Assembly (NCBI RefSeq): GCF_000373485.1 | Contig: NZ_KB891576.1 | Span: 310,001-374,000 of the forward strand | Direction of reading: 5' to 3' | DNA from: Dasania marina DSM 21967 | GTDB taxonomy: Bacteria; Pseudomonadota; Gammaproteobacteria; Pseudomonadales; Dasaniaceae | DNA length: 64,000 bases | Shown here: positions 1-9,117 of the stretch, one piece after another | How the letters are laid out: each line of letters begins with the position of its first letter | Numbering within the stretch: the stretch's first letter is position 1 | The notes under the pieces: generated by a model | Seen by the model: only the letters and a program-made list of their open reading frames with translations | What the model was told of the DNA's origin: nothing | Database searches by the model: none | Position numbers and translations under genes: made by a program

Positions 1-637
1 CGACTGGATTAATCACATCTAGAACTCGGAATAGGTCAGTTTTACCCCACACCACTTGCTGTTTACCTACATTTAACGATAACACATCGCCATTGCCTAA
101 ATATTTATCGGCACGTATATACAATTCGCGAACGAAATCTAGCTGGTCATTAAATTCCGGAAATTTTGCATCGCTCTCTTTTTCGTCCATATAACCATTA
201 AGGTTATGACAAAGTAGAGGATCATTATCACAGGGAAAAGGCACACCTGCTGACAACAGTGTGGTGTTAGGGCCGGGAATTATCGTAGTAGCAGCACCAC
301 GAGAGTGCCAGTTTTGACCTAGATAATCTTCTGCAGCATCTTTGCCAAACTCATCATCGTTCAGGTCATAAACGCCGTCATAAGTACCACGCAATGTACC
401 ATGTATGCTAACATTGCTCCAAGAGTCGGAGCTCAATGACTTGCTAAACTCCGCCTGTACCGTATTACGAAATTTAGACAGCCCCACATTATCTCGATAG
501 TAACTGGCATTTTCGATAAATCCGGCCCACTGAATATCTTCGGAAAATGCCGTGACGCTAGAACCAAAAATAAGTCCGATCGCCCCCCCCTTGAAAATTA
601 ATTTACGATAATCAAAAATTGATTTAAACATTTTCAT
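1..637 (-). CDS. DUF1302-family outer-membrane protein, N-terminal part (cut by window edge)
   Basis: About 212 N-terminal residues are visible and the C-terminal part lies outside the window. The protein starts with a basic stretch and a hydrophobic signal segment ending near 'SVTAFSED'. It continues with a beta-rich region containing 'DQLDFVRELYIRAD' and 'VGKQQVVWGKTDLFRVLDVINP', which I recognise as typical of DUF1302 proteins. These are predicted outer-membrane beta-barrels often found beside RND transporters and YCF48-like proteins in aromatic or lipid degradation loci. It is the third gene of a leftward operon, 40 bases after the RND gene. Two in-frame ATGs lie six bases apart (637 and 631). 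The AAGGGG Shine-Dalgarno touches the first, so 631 is the better-spaced start. A run of eight G residues lies in the signal-peptide codons. Confidence 0.75.
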   Translation of the reverse strand, partial: MKMFKSIFDYRKLIFKGGAIGLIFGSSVTAFSEDIQWAGFIENASYYRDNVGLSKFRNTVQAEFSKSLSSDSWSNVSIHGTLRGTYDGVYDLNDDEFGKDAAEDYLGQNWHSRGAATTIIPGPNTTLLSAGVPFPCDNDPLLCHNLNGYMDEKESDAKFPEFNDQLDFVRELYIRADKYLGNGDVLSLNVGKQQVVWGKTDLFRVLDVINPV

Positions 638-677
638 CCCCTTTATTGTTATAGTAAAAAGCTAGCTTAAGGCTGAC

Positions 678-3068
678 TCAGACATGAATAACTCCGTCTT
701 CGTCGGCATAGGCTTCGCAAATAAACTTCGGTTTAAATACCAGTATCCAGCTGGGCACCAGCAACATTGCTGCGGCGGCGTTTAATAACACCATCACAGT
801 TAACAACAACGCAGCATCAGCTTGAAAACGCAGATCAGACAACACTACCCACATAACAATTCCGGCAATTAAAGTAATTGCCGTAAAGCTAATAGCCAAC
901 CCCGTGGTACTAATTGCTCGTTTTACTGCCTGATTTATTTCCTTCAAGTCAACCATTTCAGCGCGTATTCTATCCATCATATAAATTGAATAATCAATGC
1001 CAACGCCAACACCAACAGCGATAATAGGCACAGTGTTAATATTGATACCCATACCAGAGGCTCCCATATAGGCGTAAGTCAAAGTCGTAGCAAATAACAT
1101 TGCCATAAACATCATGCTACCTGCTGCCAGCGACTGATAAAAAAACATTACCAACACAAATATTAAAATAAACACCAACGGCAGAACCCAAAGATTTGTT
1201 TCATAAGCGGCTTCATTCATGGCAGCCGTGACCCCGATAGTGCCGCCAGCTAAACGAAATTTCAGCCCTGCTACTCTGTCGACATTATTATTAATCCATT
1301 GCTTGGCGGTATAAATTGCACGACGAATGGTTTCACCTTGGTGATCTTTGTAATAAAACACTAGGTTTGCCAACCGCTCATCGGTATCGACAAACTCATT
1401 TAGTGCGCCGGGGATTGGACTAGACATCATGTAGGTGAACATCAGCCCTCCCACATATACAGGATCGTTGGGTATTTGCATCCAGCGAGGATCATCATTA
1501 TGTAACAAACGGTTGACCTGTTTGATTAAGTCCGGAATACCCTTAGCGCCTCCCACCTCGGGATCAAGCATCATATGCTTTTCCAAATCGCTTAACGCGG
1601 CGAGTACCTTCGGATTTTTAATACCTCCTTTCTTTTCAGTTTCAGCAACAATATAAAGCTCTTCAGAGCCAGGAAAGCTATCATTTATCGATTTTGAAGA
1701 TAGGTTGTAATCGTGATTTTGATACAAAATAGGAGAGCCAGATTCAGATTCGCCTATTACAACTGTCGAAGCAAAGTACCCACCTATTAATAAGAAACTT
1801 AAAGCAATATACAGAGCACGCTTGGCAGCAGTTTTACTGCTAATCAGCTCAGCACAGAAAAAACCTACATTGCGAAATATATTTGGTTTTATGGTGACAT
1901 TATTGGGCTTGGGTAATAGTGATAGTAGCAAAGGGACAGCCAGTAACACCGTCACGATCATGCATAGCGCCCATAGCGAGGCGTAATGGGCCAGTTTGGT
2001 ATTTAATGGAATGGAGCCAATGGCAATCAGCAATAACCCTACAGCATCAGAAACCACACCTAAGCTACCGGGCCTGAATAAATTTTCAAACGTACTTCGG
2101 GCGGCTCGATGGTGGTCACTGTGATTATTGAGTTCCAGATAATAGCGCTCGACAATTTGAATGCCGTGCGACATAGCTCTGGCCGAGATTAAAAATGGAA
2201 TCACCAAGCCCAGTGGATCGAGGTTGTAACCAAACAGGGCGATAATGCCAACACCCCAGATAGAAGACACAATCACCGCAGCAAGAGGAACTAGTACGCC
2301 ATAAGCTTTACGGAAATAATAGATTAGCAACGACACCATAATCAGTGCGGTGAACAAAAATATTTCAATGATTTGGTCTAGGTATTGATAAGCCCACCCC
2401 ACCAACATCGGCTGACCAGTGACATGAATTTTAATTCCGCTTACTTGCTCAGACGTACGCATCTTCTGAATTTCATTAAAGGTACTAATGTAATCCAGTT
2501 GCCCTTCATTTAATTGGGCTTTGACCAACGCCATTTTTTTATCCGGCGATACCAATGGCCCATAAATACGAGAATCTGCTATAACATCAGCCTCTAACTG
2601 TAAGAGAGTATCAGTACTCATCACCCCACCCTGTGGGTCGTAGTAGGATTTGGAGTCGACGTTTCCTTCCGGTGTCATGCGTACTTTTCTGGAATTACGA
2701 TGGGTAACACTGGTAACCAAGTTATGGTTCACTCCCGGTAAACTATCCACTGCCATTGTAATACGGTGTATTTTTTGCAGTGCGGAATTTGTGAAGACCG
2801 TGCCATGTTCTACTTCAACCCCAACTATTATGACATTTGCACCACCGAATGATTCTTTTATCTCATTGTGCAATTCAATATAACTATGTTCCTGGGGAAG
2901 TAAGTCAGAAAAATCTGAATACATTTTTACACTGGGAATTTGCCATGCGAAAAAAACCGTAATCAACAATATGGCACCCAAAATAATCTTGGGGTGATTG
3001 AAAACAACCATTTCAAACTTGTGCATAGCATGAGTGGTCTTGTGTTTCTCTGAATATTTTTTCCCCAT
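678..3068 (-). CDS. RND superfamily (MMPL-type) transporter
   Basis: 796 residues with the layout of an MMPL/HpnN-type RND protein. There is one N-terminal membrane helix, a large periplasmic loop (about 55-230), a block of helices (about 235-385), a second single helix near 420, a second loop, and a C-terminal helix block (about 625-790). The motif 'VGVGVGIDYSIYMMDRIR' in the second block is the conserved helix-4-like segment with the charged proton-relay region. The family moves hydrophobic compounds across the inner membrane into or out of the periplasm. The gene starts 1 base after the stop of the YCF48 gene and is followed by the DUF1302 gene, so the three are probably one transcript and one envelope-spanning system. 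Its promoter context suggests induction with phenol catabolism. The direction of transport and the substrate cannot be read from sequence. Confidence 0.85.
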   Translation of the reverse strand: MGKKYSEKHKTTHAMHKFEMVVFNHPKIILGAILLITVFFAWQIPSVKMYSDFSDLLPQEHSYIELHNEIKESFGGANVIIVGVEVEHGTVFTNSALQKIHRITMAVDSLPGVNHNLVTSVTHRNSRKVRMTPEGNVDSKSYYDPQGGVMSTDTLLQLEADVIADSRIYGPLVSPDKKMALVKAQLNEGQLDYISTFNEIQKMRTSEQVSGIKIHVTGQPMLVGWAYQYLDQIIEIFLFTALIMVSLLIYYFRKAYGVLVPLAAVIVSSIWGVGIIALFGYNLDPLGLVIPFLISARAMSHGIQIVERYYLELNNHSDHHRAARSTFENLFRPGSLGVVSDAVGLLLIAIGSIPLNTKLAHYASLWALCMIVTVLLAVPLLLSLLPKPNNVTIKPNIFRNVGFFCAELISSKTAAKRALYIALSFLLIGGYFASTVVIGESESGSPILYQNHDYNLSSKSINDSFPGSEELYIVAETEKKGGIKNPKVLAALSDLEKHMMLDPEVGGAKGIPDLIKQVNRLLHNDDPRWMQIPNDPVYVGGLMFTYMMSSPIPGALNEFVDTDERLANLVFYYKDHQGETIRRAIYTAKQWINNNVDRVAGLKFRLAGGTIGVTAAMNEAAYETNLWVLPLVFILIFVLVMFFYQSLAAGSMMFMAMLFATTLTYAYMGASGMGININTVPIIAVGVGVGIDYSIYMMDRIRAEMVDLKEINQAVKRAISTTGLAISFTAITLIAGIVMWVVLSDLRFQADAALLLTVMVLLNAAAAMLLVPSWILVFKPKFICEAYADEDGVIHV

Positions 3069-3069
3069 G

Positions 3070-4131
3070 TTATTGGCCCCCTTGTTCAGCTAAAAAAGAA
3101 GGGGATAAAAAATCAAAATTCAATAACGTACCAACACCACCCGCCAATATCACCACCCCGCTGTAGATAAACTCTATCCCACCAATATATACTGGCTTAC
3201 CACTCACGGAAATCGAAGCCCATTTCTCGCCGTTATTTTTTAACAATGTGTTATGGTCCCCGTAGGCATATAAACCTTGAGAAGCAGCCTTAAAACCATA
3301 AATAGGCGCATTGTTTGGTGTGGTTTGCCGCGTCCAATTAACACCGGCATCAGCGGTATAAAATATTCGCCCACTGAGTCCACCAATCCAACCCTCGGTT
3401 GCAGAGCGAAAATAAGCACCATGAATATAAAAATCATCCGGCGCATACTCAATATCATTCCAATTTTTCCCGCCATCATCGGATCGTGCTACTAGGCCAA
3501 ACTCACCCGTCACATACACTGTCATCGCATCGACGAATTGAATACTGGTCAACATAGAATCTTCGTCGAGAGTAACTGCATGCCATTGATTGTGCTTGTC
3601 TGTAGAGTGAATCACCGTAGAAAAGCTCCCCACTAGCCATAAACTGTTATCCGGAGCACAGGTTAACGACAATAGGTCTTCTCTGGTTGATATTGGGATG
3701 GGACGCCATTGCTGACCTTCAACACTGCCGATCCAGACGGTCTTATCCATGCTCAACGCGGCAAAGCTTTGATCGGGACAAGTGACTACATCAACAAATG
3801 ATGGTTCACCCTCAATGACCTTGCGCTGCCAGTCAATATTGTCAATGCTGCTCAGCAATATCACGCCGTCGTTAGCTACCGCGACGACTGTTTTATCATT
3901 AGCAACCACGGCCTGAAAGTTATCAGTGCGGCGTATGCTTTGTTGTTTAAGCTGTTCAACAGCTTCCAAATTCAACTTTGCTTCACAACCACTTAGTAAT
4001 AACGTTAATGCGAGAGCTTTAATACTAACCAATAGAATATTCATTCCCGCTAATGGTGTTGCTTGCATCAGCTCGAACGGGGAATGTAATAATTGAGGGG
4101 GACTGGTATCTACTATTATTGTCGACTTCAC
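3070..4131 (-). CDS. YCF48/BNR-repeat lipoprotein-like protein
   Basis: Up to 353 residues. The C-terminal two thirds contain repeated 'W...D.G..W' units, for example 'SDDGGKNWNDIEY' and 'TADAGVNWTRQT', characteristic of YCF48/BNR beta-propellers. The longest reading frame starts with GTG at 4131. An ATG at 4044 would give a classic lipoprotein signal, with a hydrophobic core and an LLSGC lipobox, and is a strong alternative start (324 residues). YCF48-like propellers regularly accompany RND and DUF1302 proteins and are thought to help assembly or to act as a periplasmic part of the transporter. It is the first gene of the leftward operon and lies about 34 bases below the predicted transcription start of the sigma-54 promoter at 4175-4190. 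Confidence 0.8.
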   Translation of the reverse strand: MKSTIIVDTSPPQLLHSPFELMQATPLAGMNILLVSIKALALTLLLSGCEAKLNLEAVEQLKQQSIRRTDNFQAVVANDKTVVAVANDGVILLSSIDNIDWQRKVIEGEPSFVDVVTCPDQSFAALSMDKTVWIGSVEGQQWRPIPISTREDLLSLTCAPDNSLWLVGSFSTVIHSTDKHNQWHAVTLDEDSMLTSIQFVDAMTVYVTGEFGLVARSDDGGKNWNDIEYAPDDFYIHGAYFRSATEGWIGGLSGRIFYTADAGVNWTRQTTPNNAPIYGFKAASQGLYAYGDHNTLLKNNGEKWASISVSGKPVYIGGIEFIYSGVVILAGGVGTLLNFDFLSPSFLAEQGGQ

Positions 4132-4174
4132 TTTTTATTACCTATTATTTTTATAAAGACGCTAATTAACTGAG

Positions 4175-4190
4175 AGCAATCACTGTGCCA
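4175..4190 (-). promoter_or_regulatory. Sigma-54 (-24/-12) promoter of the YCF48-RND-DUF1302 operon
   Basis: On the minus strand the sequence reads TGGCAC-AGTGA-TTGCT, an exact match to the sigma-54 consensus TGGCAC-N5-TTGCW with GG and GC ten bases apart. Transcription would begin near 4165 and run into the YCF48 gene. No other promoter in this 279-base gap is as clear. Confidence 0.8.
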
Positions 4191-4297
4191 GCGATATAAA
4201 ACCCAGCTAATAAAATTATTTATACTTATTTATCAATAGCTTAAAATAATTAATCAAAGCCAAATATTTTCCCAAAACAATAGTGAAGCTATAGGGA

Positions 4298-4333
4298 GTG
4301 ATCAATTCACCCACTGATTGATCAAATGATGAA
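4298..4333. promoter_or_regulatory. Candidate DmpR/XylR-type upstream activating sites
   Basis: Two related sites lie upstream of the sigma-54 promoter. GTGATCAATTCAC (4298-4310) is a short palindrome. TTGATCAAATGATGAA (4318-4333) matches 12 of the 14 fixed positions of the XylR-family consensus TTGANCAATTGNTCAA as I recall it. The second is centred 137 bases above the -24 box, the range used by DmpR/XylR. Read on the transcribed strand it contains CATCATTTGAT, shared with the two other promoters. Confidence 0.6.
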
Positions 4334-4410
4334 GCCTGATTAGCTAACTACACTTTCCCACTGCGATAAATTGCCACTACTGTAGAGGGTTAACTTCGAT
4401 TATTTTAAGC

Positions 4411-5472
4411 TTATATAGTTTTAAACAAGGCCGATCGTGTCTGTTGTTCTGCACCGTCAGCTGCCGTGAGGAAGCGCTCCATATGGATATCCCGCTCAAA
4501 CAGTCGACCTTTCATCAAAGTAGATATAGCTGCATCAATCATCGGTGGTGGACCACAGAGATAGGCTTTATGCCCATCAAACCGACCATCAAAATAATTG
4601 TGTACGACCTCATGAACAAAACCGATATAACCCTGCCATTCATCACCTGACACCGGTGCACTAATGGCTGGTATATAATGAAAATTACTGTGTTGTTGCT
4701 CGAGCGCAGTAAACAACTCCCTGTTATATAATTCAGCGACATTTCTAGCCCCCTGAAATAAATAAATGGCCCGTGTATCCTCGTCTTCTAGTAGCTCAAG
4801 AATCATCGCTTGAGGACTGGACAAACCCGACCCCCCAGCGATAAAAATTGCTCCCATATCGTTGGACTTGCGAGTGAAAAACTGCCCATAGGGGCCAGAT
4901 ACCGCCAACTGATCGCCAACTTTTAGTTGCTCATGCACGTAGGCCGTACCTGCGCCGCCAGGCACCAAACGAATATGTAATTCAAGCTGGCGTTTTGCTG
5001 TGGGCTTATTTGCGATCGAAAAAGCACGCACGCCTTTGACCCCAGGTAGCTGTAAGTTAATATACTGACCCGCCTGAAATTCGATTTCCTCGTCCAGCTC
5101 AAAAAACACCCCTTTGATAGTGGGTGAAAGATCCCGAACCTCTGTCACTGTCGCATTAAAATCCCTAATACGGTAACCAGCAAAATCAGGATCAACATCA
5201 ATATCAGCTTCTATTACCAAATCCGATTCCGGTGTTGCACAGCAAGCCAGTATTTTTCCTTCGTCTCGCTCTATATCCATCAGCGCAAAGGGCGAAGCGG
5301 GGCCCAAATCCACATCTCCCTCAGTGAGCTGACATTTACAGGTAGCGCAGGTGCCATGCCCGCAGGCAAAAGGCAGCCATACACCTTGTCGAAGCGCTGC
5401 ATCCAAAATTGTCTGGCCTTCTTCAACGTCGATGACATCGCCAGTAGGCTCAATGGTCACTTGGTAACTCAT
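4411..5472 (-). CDS. dmpP: Phenol hydroxylase P5 component, ferredoxin-NAD(P)H reductase (DmpP)
   Basis: 353 residues, the normal length for DmpP. It passes electrons from NADH through FAD and a [2Fe-2S] cluster to the diiron hydroxylase. The N-terminal plant-type ferredoxin domain has Cys37, Cys42, Cys45 and Cys77 as cluster ligands. The FAD-binding domain follows with 'RAFSIAN' near 147. The NAD-binding domain has 'GGSGLSSPQAM' near 213 and 'CGPPPMIDAA' near 311. It is the last gene of the leftward dmpKLMNOP operon, 21 bases after dmpO. The 279-base AT-rich gap beyond it carries the control region of the next leftward operon. Confidence 0.95.
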   Translation of the reverse strand: MSYQVTIEPTGDVIDVEEGQTILDAALRQGVWLPFACGHGTCATCKCQLTEGDVDLGPASPFALMDIERDEGKILACCATPESDLVIEADIDVDPDFAGYRIRDFNATVTEVRDLSPTIKGVFFELDEEIEFQAGQYINLQLPGVKGVRAFSIANKPTAKRQLELHIRLVPGGAGTAYVHEQLKVGDQLAVSGPYGQFFTRKSNDMGAIFIAGGSGLSSPQAMILELLEDEDTRAIYLFQGARNVAELYNRELFTALEQQHSNFHYIPAISAPVSGDEWQGYIGFVHEVVHNYFDGRFDGHKAYLCGPPPMIDAAISTLMKGRLFERDIHMERFLTAADGAEQQTRSALFKTI

Positions 5473-5493
5473 ATTAGCTCCTAATAAGTCAAT

Positions 5494-5856
5494 TTAAACA
5501 TGGGCACCTTGGTAACCCTGTAACTCAGGAGTCTGAAATCGTAATAAAGACTTATGATCGATACCCTGATTAGCTAGAGAAACATCCATTTGTGGAATAA
5601 ATGGTTCGCCATTTAACTGCCATTCCGCTATCTGCCAGTTAATATTTTTAAACTCGTGATGCTGGCTGAAAGCTTCAGAGATAACGTTATCCAAAAGTGA
5701 CTGGAAGGAGATGTCTGGCGCAACTGCGTAGGCAAAAGGGGCGCAAAAAAACAAATGATAATCCCAGTTGATAAATAGTAATTGGTTACCATTAAAATTT
5801 TCAATTCGGTCTAACACTTCACCCTTGTAGTCGGGCACTATCGCTTTTAAGGTCAT
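5494..5856 (-). CDS. dmpO: Phenol hydroxylase P4 component (DmpO)
   Basis: 120 residues from the ATG at 5856, which matches the usual DmpO size. A longer frame to 5904 adds 16 residues that the family lacks. 'INWDYHLFFCAPFAYAVAPD' is the conserved core of the phenol hydroxylase conserved region family. DmpO is part of the P2-P4 hydroxylase assembly and is thought to help with iron insertion or assembly of the oxygenase rather than electron transfer. It lies between dmpN and dmpP with gaps of 57 and 21 bases, the canonical order. Confidence 0.92.
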   Translation of the reverse strand: MTLKAIVPDYKGEVLDRIENFNGNQLLFINWDYHLFFCAPFAYAVAPDISFQSLLDNVISEAFSQHHEFKNINWQIAEWQLNGEPFIPQMDVSLANQGIDHKSLLRFQTPELQGYQGAHV

Positions 5857-5913
5857 ATATGTTATCTCAATTTTCAACGTCGGGTTGCTTGCAACGATTC
5901 GCAAGTAATTAAT

Positions 5914-7416
5914 TCAGGCCACACCTTTCCAGGCTTTCCAACGCTTCTCATCCGGTGAACCTTTCATATCCATGTTGTCGGCACCGACATTAAAGCCATA
6001 AAAGTCACTAAGTATTTTTTCCAACTCAGGACCGCCACAATTACCCTGTAAAATCTGGTGTACGGGAAGCCAAGCCTGCACATACTTCTCCGGCTCATCG
6101 TCGAATATGGTCTTACACCCATCTGAACAAAAGTGGTAGCGTTCCCCTTCGTAAATACTGTCACGAAAACAGATTTGAGATGGGTCATCCATTTCGGTAA
6201 ATAACATTGGAATCTGGCAGATGTTACAAAGTTGCGGCAATGCTTTTGTATAAAACCGCTTACCTTCAGCTTCCAGCTTCTTAGCCATCTCCCAACGAGG
6301 ACGATAGTATTTATCAAATGTATCCGGATACTTTTCAGACAACCAATCCAACTCTTCATCTGAAGGAATCCAGGTATGAAAACCTGCGGCATGACCATAA
6401 TTATAAAAAGTCCACCAAGTTTGATGCGATATATGTTCTTTTTCTTTTTCGATAACTTCAGAAAATTTCGGCATACGAATACCGTAACGGGCTAAATCTT
6501 TAAACAAGGCGCCGCCGGCATCCTCAAAATACATTTCCCAAGCTTCTTTCCAAGACATCACTTTGTTGGGCAGCATATAGTCCATCATCATAGAAACTAT
6601 GCTTAAAAGACGTGTACCTCGCCAAAACCATTTATCAATATATTTCTGAACAATCGGCACGTTATCTTCATGCTGTTCAAGCAAAAATTTAATAATCTCC
6701 AGCCCCAGTGTCATATGCCTAGCCTCGTCTGACTGGGCAGAAAAACCAAAGGTCACTGTAGCCATATCACCATTATGTGCAGCCCCAGACATAAACGGCA
6801 CGAACAACAGGTTGGTCAAAACATATTCGAAGGAAAAACTCACCGCCACTAGAAATTCAAAAGGACCCGATGCTCTGGCATCATTAAAAAATGATTTTGG
6901 AACTGATAAATACCACACCCTATCATGCATTTTCCTAAAATCTTGTAGACCGTCAAAAAATTTATTGTAGTGACTCATAGCGTGTAACTGAGTCTGGCAG
7001 TGGCGTAATTCATCAATTGATTGCATTTGGCAGGCTACCCGAGCACCCACACCATTAAACTGCCTGCCCACATGGGCATAACCTTGATAGGCCTCATACT
7101 CCAATGGAGATACTGCTGTCAAAAACAGCTTCAAAGCATTGACATAGCGTGGATCTGATATGTTTAAGTGCCCATTATTTTGTGAGAAAGCATCAAATAT
7201 CGCATACAGCTTTTTCTCTTTCTCAGCTTGGTATTTCCAATAAGAATCCATAGTCAAGCGGAATGGATCTTCCCATTTTGACCAGTCAGTAATTTTTATT
7301 CCCTCAAACTCCTCATAAGGAAAAGCCTTTTTTCTATCTGCGTAACTGTATTCCCAGTCAAGATCTCGAGTTAATAAACTGTATTTTTCTTTTAGGCTTA
7401 ATTTCTTTGCAGTCAT
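5914..7416 (-). CDS. dmpN: Phenol hydroxylase P3 component, diiron oxygenase large subunit (DmpN)
   Basis: 500 residues from the ATG at 7416. The upstream extension to 7470 is unlike the family and would overlap dmpM. This is the catalytic alpha subunit that hydroxylates phenol to catechol. The two E-x-x-H diiron motifs of bacterial multicomponent monooxygenases are visible as 'SIDELRHCQ' and 'SDEARHMTLG'. The C-terminal region has the Cys-rich YHS-type segment ('LCNICQIPM' and 'FCSDGCKTIFDDEPEKYV') found in phenol hydroxylase large subunits. It is preceded by dmpM (22-base gap) and followed by dmpO. All expected active-site motifs are intact. Confidence 0.96.
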   Translation of the reverse strand: MTAKKLSLKEKYSLLTRDLDWEYSYADRKKAFPYEEFEGIKITDWSKWEDPFRLTMDSYWKYQAEKEKKLYAIFDAFSQNNGHLNISDPRYVNALKLFLTAVSPLEYEAYQGYAHVGRQFNGVGARVACQMQSIDELRHCQTQLHAMSHYNKFFDGLQDFRKMHDRVWYLSVPKSFFNDARASGPFEFLVAVSFSFEYVLTNLLFVPFMSGAAHNGDMATVTFGFSAQSDEARHMTLGLEIIKFLLEQHEDNVPIVQKYIDKWFWRGTRLLSIVSMMMDYMLPNKVMSWKEAWEMYFEDAGGALFKDLARYGIRMPKFSEVIEKEKEHISHQTWWTFYNYGHAAGFHTWIPSDEELDWLSEKYPDTFDKYYRPRWEMAKKLEAEGKRFYTKALPQLCNICQIPMLFTEMDDPSQICFRDSIYEGERYHFCSDGCKTIFDDEPEKYVQAWLPVHQILQGNCGGPELEKILSDFYGFNVGADNMDMKGSPDEKRWKAWKGVA

Positions 7417-7438
7417 TTCCTTGCTACCTCTCTGATTT

Positions 7439-7708
7439 TTATGTATTCCAGTGCAACACCAGCGAATCATCGTCTTCTTCTACGTGGCCGCCCAATGTAA
7501 TTAGGCTCAAGTGCAATTCCTGAATATTCCACTCTCGCCCCATAATCTCTTCCACAGTATGTCGATTGATCTCTAAGCGACCTTCATTCTCTATTCTAAT
7601 CATCGCCGGGTTATGGATAACAGTTGCTGCAGGATTGTCTTGCTCAATGGCTTCGACGATATAGCGCGATTCATCATTATCTTGTAGTGCGATATAAACT
7701 TTTGACAT
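7439..7708 (-). CDS. dmpM: Phenol hydroxylase P2 component, effector protein (DmpM)
   Basis: 89 residues from the ATG at 7708, matching the roughly 90-residue family. A TTG-started extension to 7726 is less likely because AAAGGA stands well placed before 7708. DmpM is the cofactor-free MmoB/DmpM-type effector that binds the oxygenase and tunes catalysis. 'KVYIALQDNDESRYIVEAI' at the N-terminus and 'LGGHVEEDDDSLVLHW' at the C-terminus are family features. Gaps are 18 bases to dmpL and 22 to dmpN. Confidence 0.94.
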   Translation of the reverse strand: MSKVYIALQDNDESRYIVEAIEQDNPAATVIHNPAMIRIENEGRLEINRHTVEEIMGREWNIQELHLSLITLGGHVEEDDDSLVLHWNT

Positions 7709-7726
7709 GGATAATGTTCCTTTCAA

Positions 7727-8713
7727 TTAGCGAAATAAAGCGGCTTTATCTAGGCGCTTATCGAGCACTGCGACAGAATCGTTTAGGGAATCTTTACCTA
7801 GTAAATCTTCAGCCAAAGGCTGTAGAGCTTTAATCGCGGCTGCTTTCCATTTGCTTAACCACTGTTCCATTTGCTCTCGGTTATCGTCAGATTCAGCACT
7901 TACCGTTTTCAATACCGCATCTACCCAGCGATTACTTTCCTTCATCCAGGTCTGCATAAACTCTGTCAACATAGCTACATCCTGAGCGCCGTTTGCATGT
8001 AGCCATTGATCAAATTGACGGTAATAGAGGTCATATAGCAAGGTGTCGAGTACAACATCCTGCGCTACCCATACTTCAAACCAATCCTCAGTTACAGTCG
8101 TCTCTTCGATATAAGCCCGCAGACCCTGCCAAATTGGCGCTTCCATCCAGTATTGTTTTGCTTCTGCCAATGTTTCTCCAGTATGGCCATCCAGCACCAG
8201 GCCGATTCGAGACAAATATTGCGCAATACCCAGCCTATCCATTGCGTTATATAAACAGGCTTGGGTGAGTGTGGTGCCAGTACCATAGGCACAGGCATAC
8301 ATATTATTGAGATTGGCGCCATGTTCGACATGACGCAAAGGGACTAGATAACGAACCAACTTATCTTTTATACCCGCGGGCAACAATTGATCAAGTTTAC
8401 GTTTTTCAAAAAAAGCATAATTATTCTCAGCCGCTTCCTGCATCTTACTGCGCTGCTGCACGTAAGCACCGTAGTAAAATTGTCGAGGATCTTTAAAGTC
8501 ATACCAGTCCTCCATAACTATAACGGTACGAGTCTCGTCGTTGATTGTTTTTTCCGGCTGCCATAGCGGCCTGCAGTGAAAGAACTCCGTTGACTGTAAG
8601 TCATAGGATGCCTCTTGATAGCGACTGGCTGGCTTATCACCGAAACGACGTTCGATATTTGCATAAGTATTTCTGTTAGTCTGCAAAGTGGTTGTTTTTA
8701 TTTCAAGAGACAT
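7727..8713 (-). CDS. dmpL: Phenol hydroxylase P1 component, oxygenase beta subunit (DmpL)
   Basis: 328 residues, the normal size of DmpL. It is the structural beta subunit of the alpha2-beta2-gamma2 oxygenase and lacks the diiron ligands. The N-terminal part ('SRYQEASYDLQSTEFFHCRPLW') and the central segment 'ARSKMQEAAENNYAFFEKRKL'-like helix ('RSKMQEAAENNYAFFEKRK') are conserved. It follows dmpK by 29 bases and precedes dmpM by 18, the standard gene order. Confidence 0.95.
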   Translation of the reverse strand: MSLEIKTTTLQTNRNTYANIERRFGDKPASRYQEASYDLQSTEFFHCRPLWQPEKTINDETRTVIVMEDWYDFKDPRQFYYGAYVQQRSKMQEAAENNYAFFEKRKLDQLLPAGIKDKLVRYLVPLRHVEHGANLNNMYACAYGTGTTLTQACLYNAMDRLGIAQYLSRIGLVLDGHTGETLAEAKQYWMEAPIWQGLRAYIEETTVTEDWFEVWVAQDVVLDTLLYDLYYRQFDQWLHANGAQDVAMLTEFMQTWMKESNRWVDAVLKTVSAESDDNREQMEQWLSKWKAAAIKALQPLAEDLLGKDSLNDSVAVLDKRLDKAALFR

Positions 8714-8742
8714 ATTATGGGTTTCCGGTTAGTTATAGCCTG

Positions 8743-9045
8743 TCATCGGTCATGGTTATTTGAAACCAATGTTTCATCACCATAACGCCATTTTATTGAG
8801 TCTTTATCGTTAGCATCCATCTGTTTAACGCTCATAAATATTACGTTATTTTTTTCACAGAATTCTTTGAACGCTTGTTTTGGCAGTACCAGCTCAACAA
8901 ACAAAGAAGGATCATCAATAGCAAAATCGAATTCGACAAAACGTGCTTCATCTGCGCTACGTACTCGGATATATTTTTTAAATTGCTCAAGACTATTAGA
9001 AATCTCAGAATGTCTAACAGCGCTTAACTTCTTATTATTAGTCAT
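8743..9045 (-). CDS. dmpK: Phenol hydroxylase P0 assembly component (DmpK)
   Basis: 100 residues from the ATG at 9045; a TTG three codons upstream is possible. DmpK-type proteins are needed for assembly of active hydroxylase but not for catalysis. 'FKKYIRVRSADEARFVEFDFAIDDPSLFVELVLP' contains the conserved core of the phenol hydroxylase subunit family. It is the first gene of the hydroxylase operon. The 5' leader from the predicted sigma-54 start is about 47 bases. Confidence 0.92.
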   Translation of the reverse strand: MTNNKKLSAVRHSEISNSLEQFKKYIRVRSADEARFVEFDFAIDDPSLFVELVLPKQAFKEFCEKNNVIFMSVKQMDANDKDSIKWRYGDETLVSNNHDR

Positions 9046-9101
9046 CGTTAACAAAACCTTGTTATCGTCTTCCTGCTATCAAACGTCTTAGTAAGTCATA
9101 G

Positions 9102-9117
9102 AGCAATAGCTATGCCA
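9102..9117 (-). promoter_or_regulatory. Sigma-54 promoter of the dmpKLMNOP operon
   Basis: On the minus strand: TGGCAT-AGCTA-TTGCT. It has one mismatch to TGGCAC-N5-TTGCW and the exact GG-N10-GC spacing. The start point would be near 9091, and dmpK begins at 9045. DmpR-type regulators activate exactly this promoter class. Confidence 0.8.
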
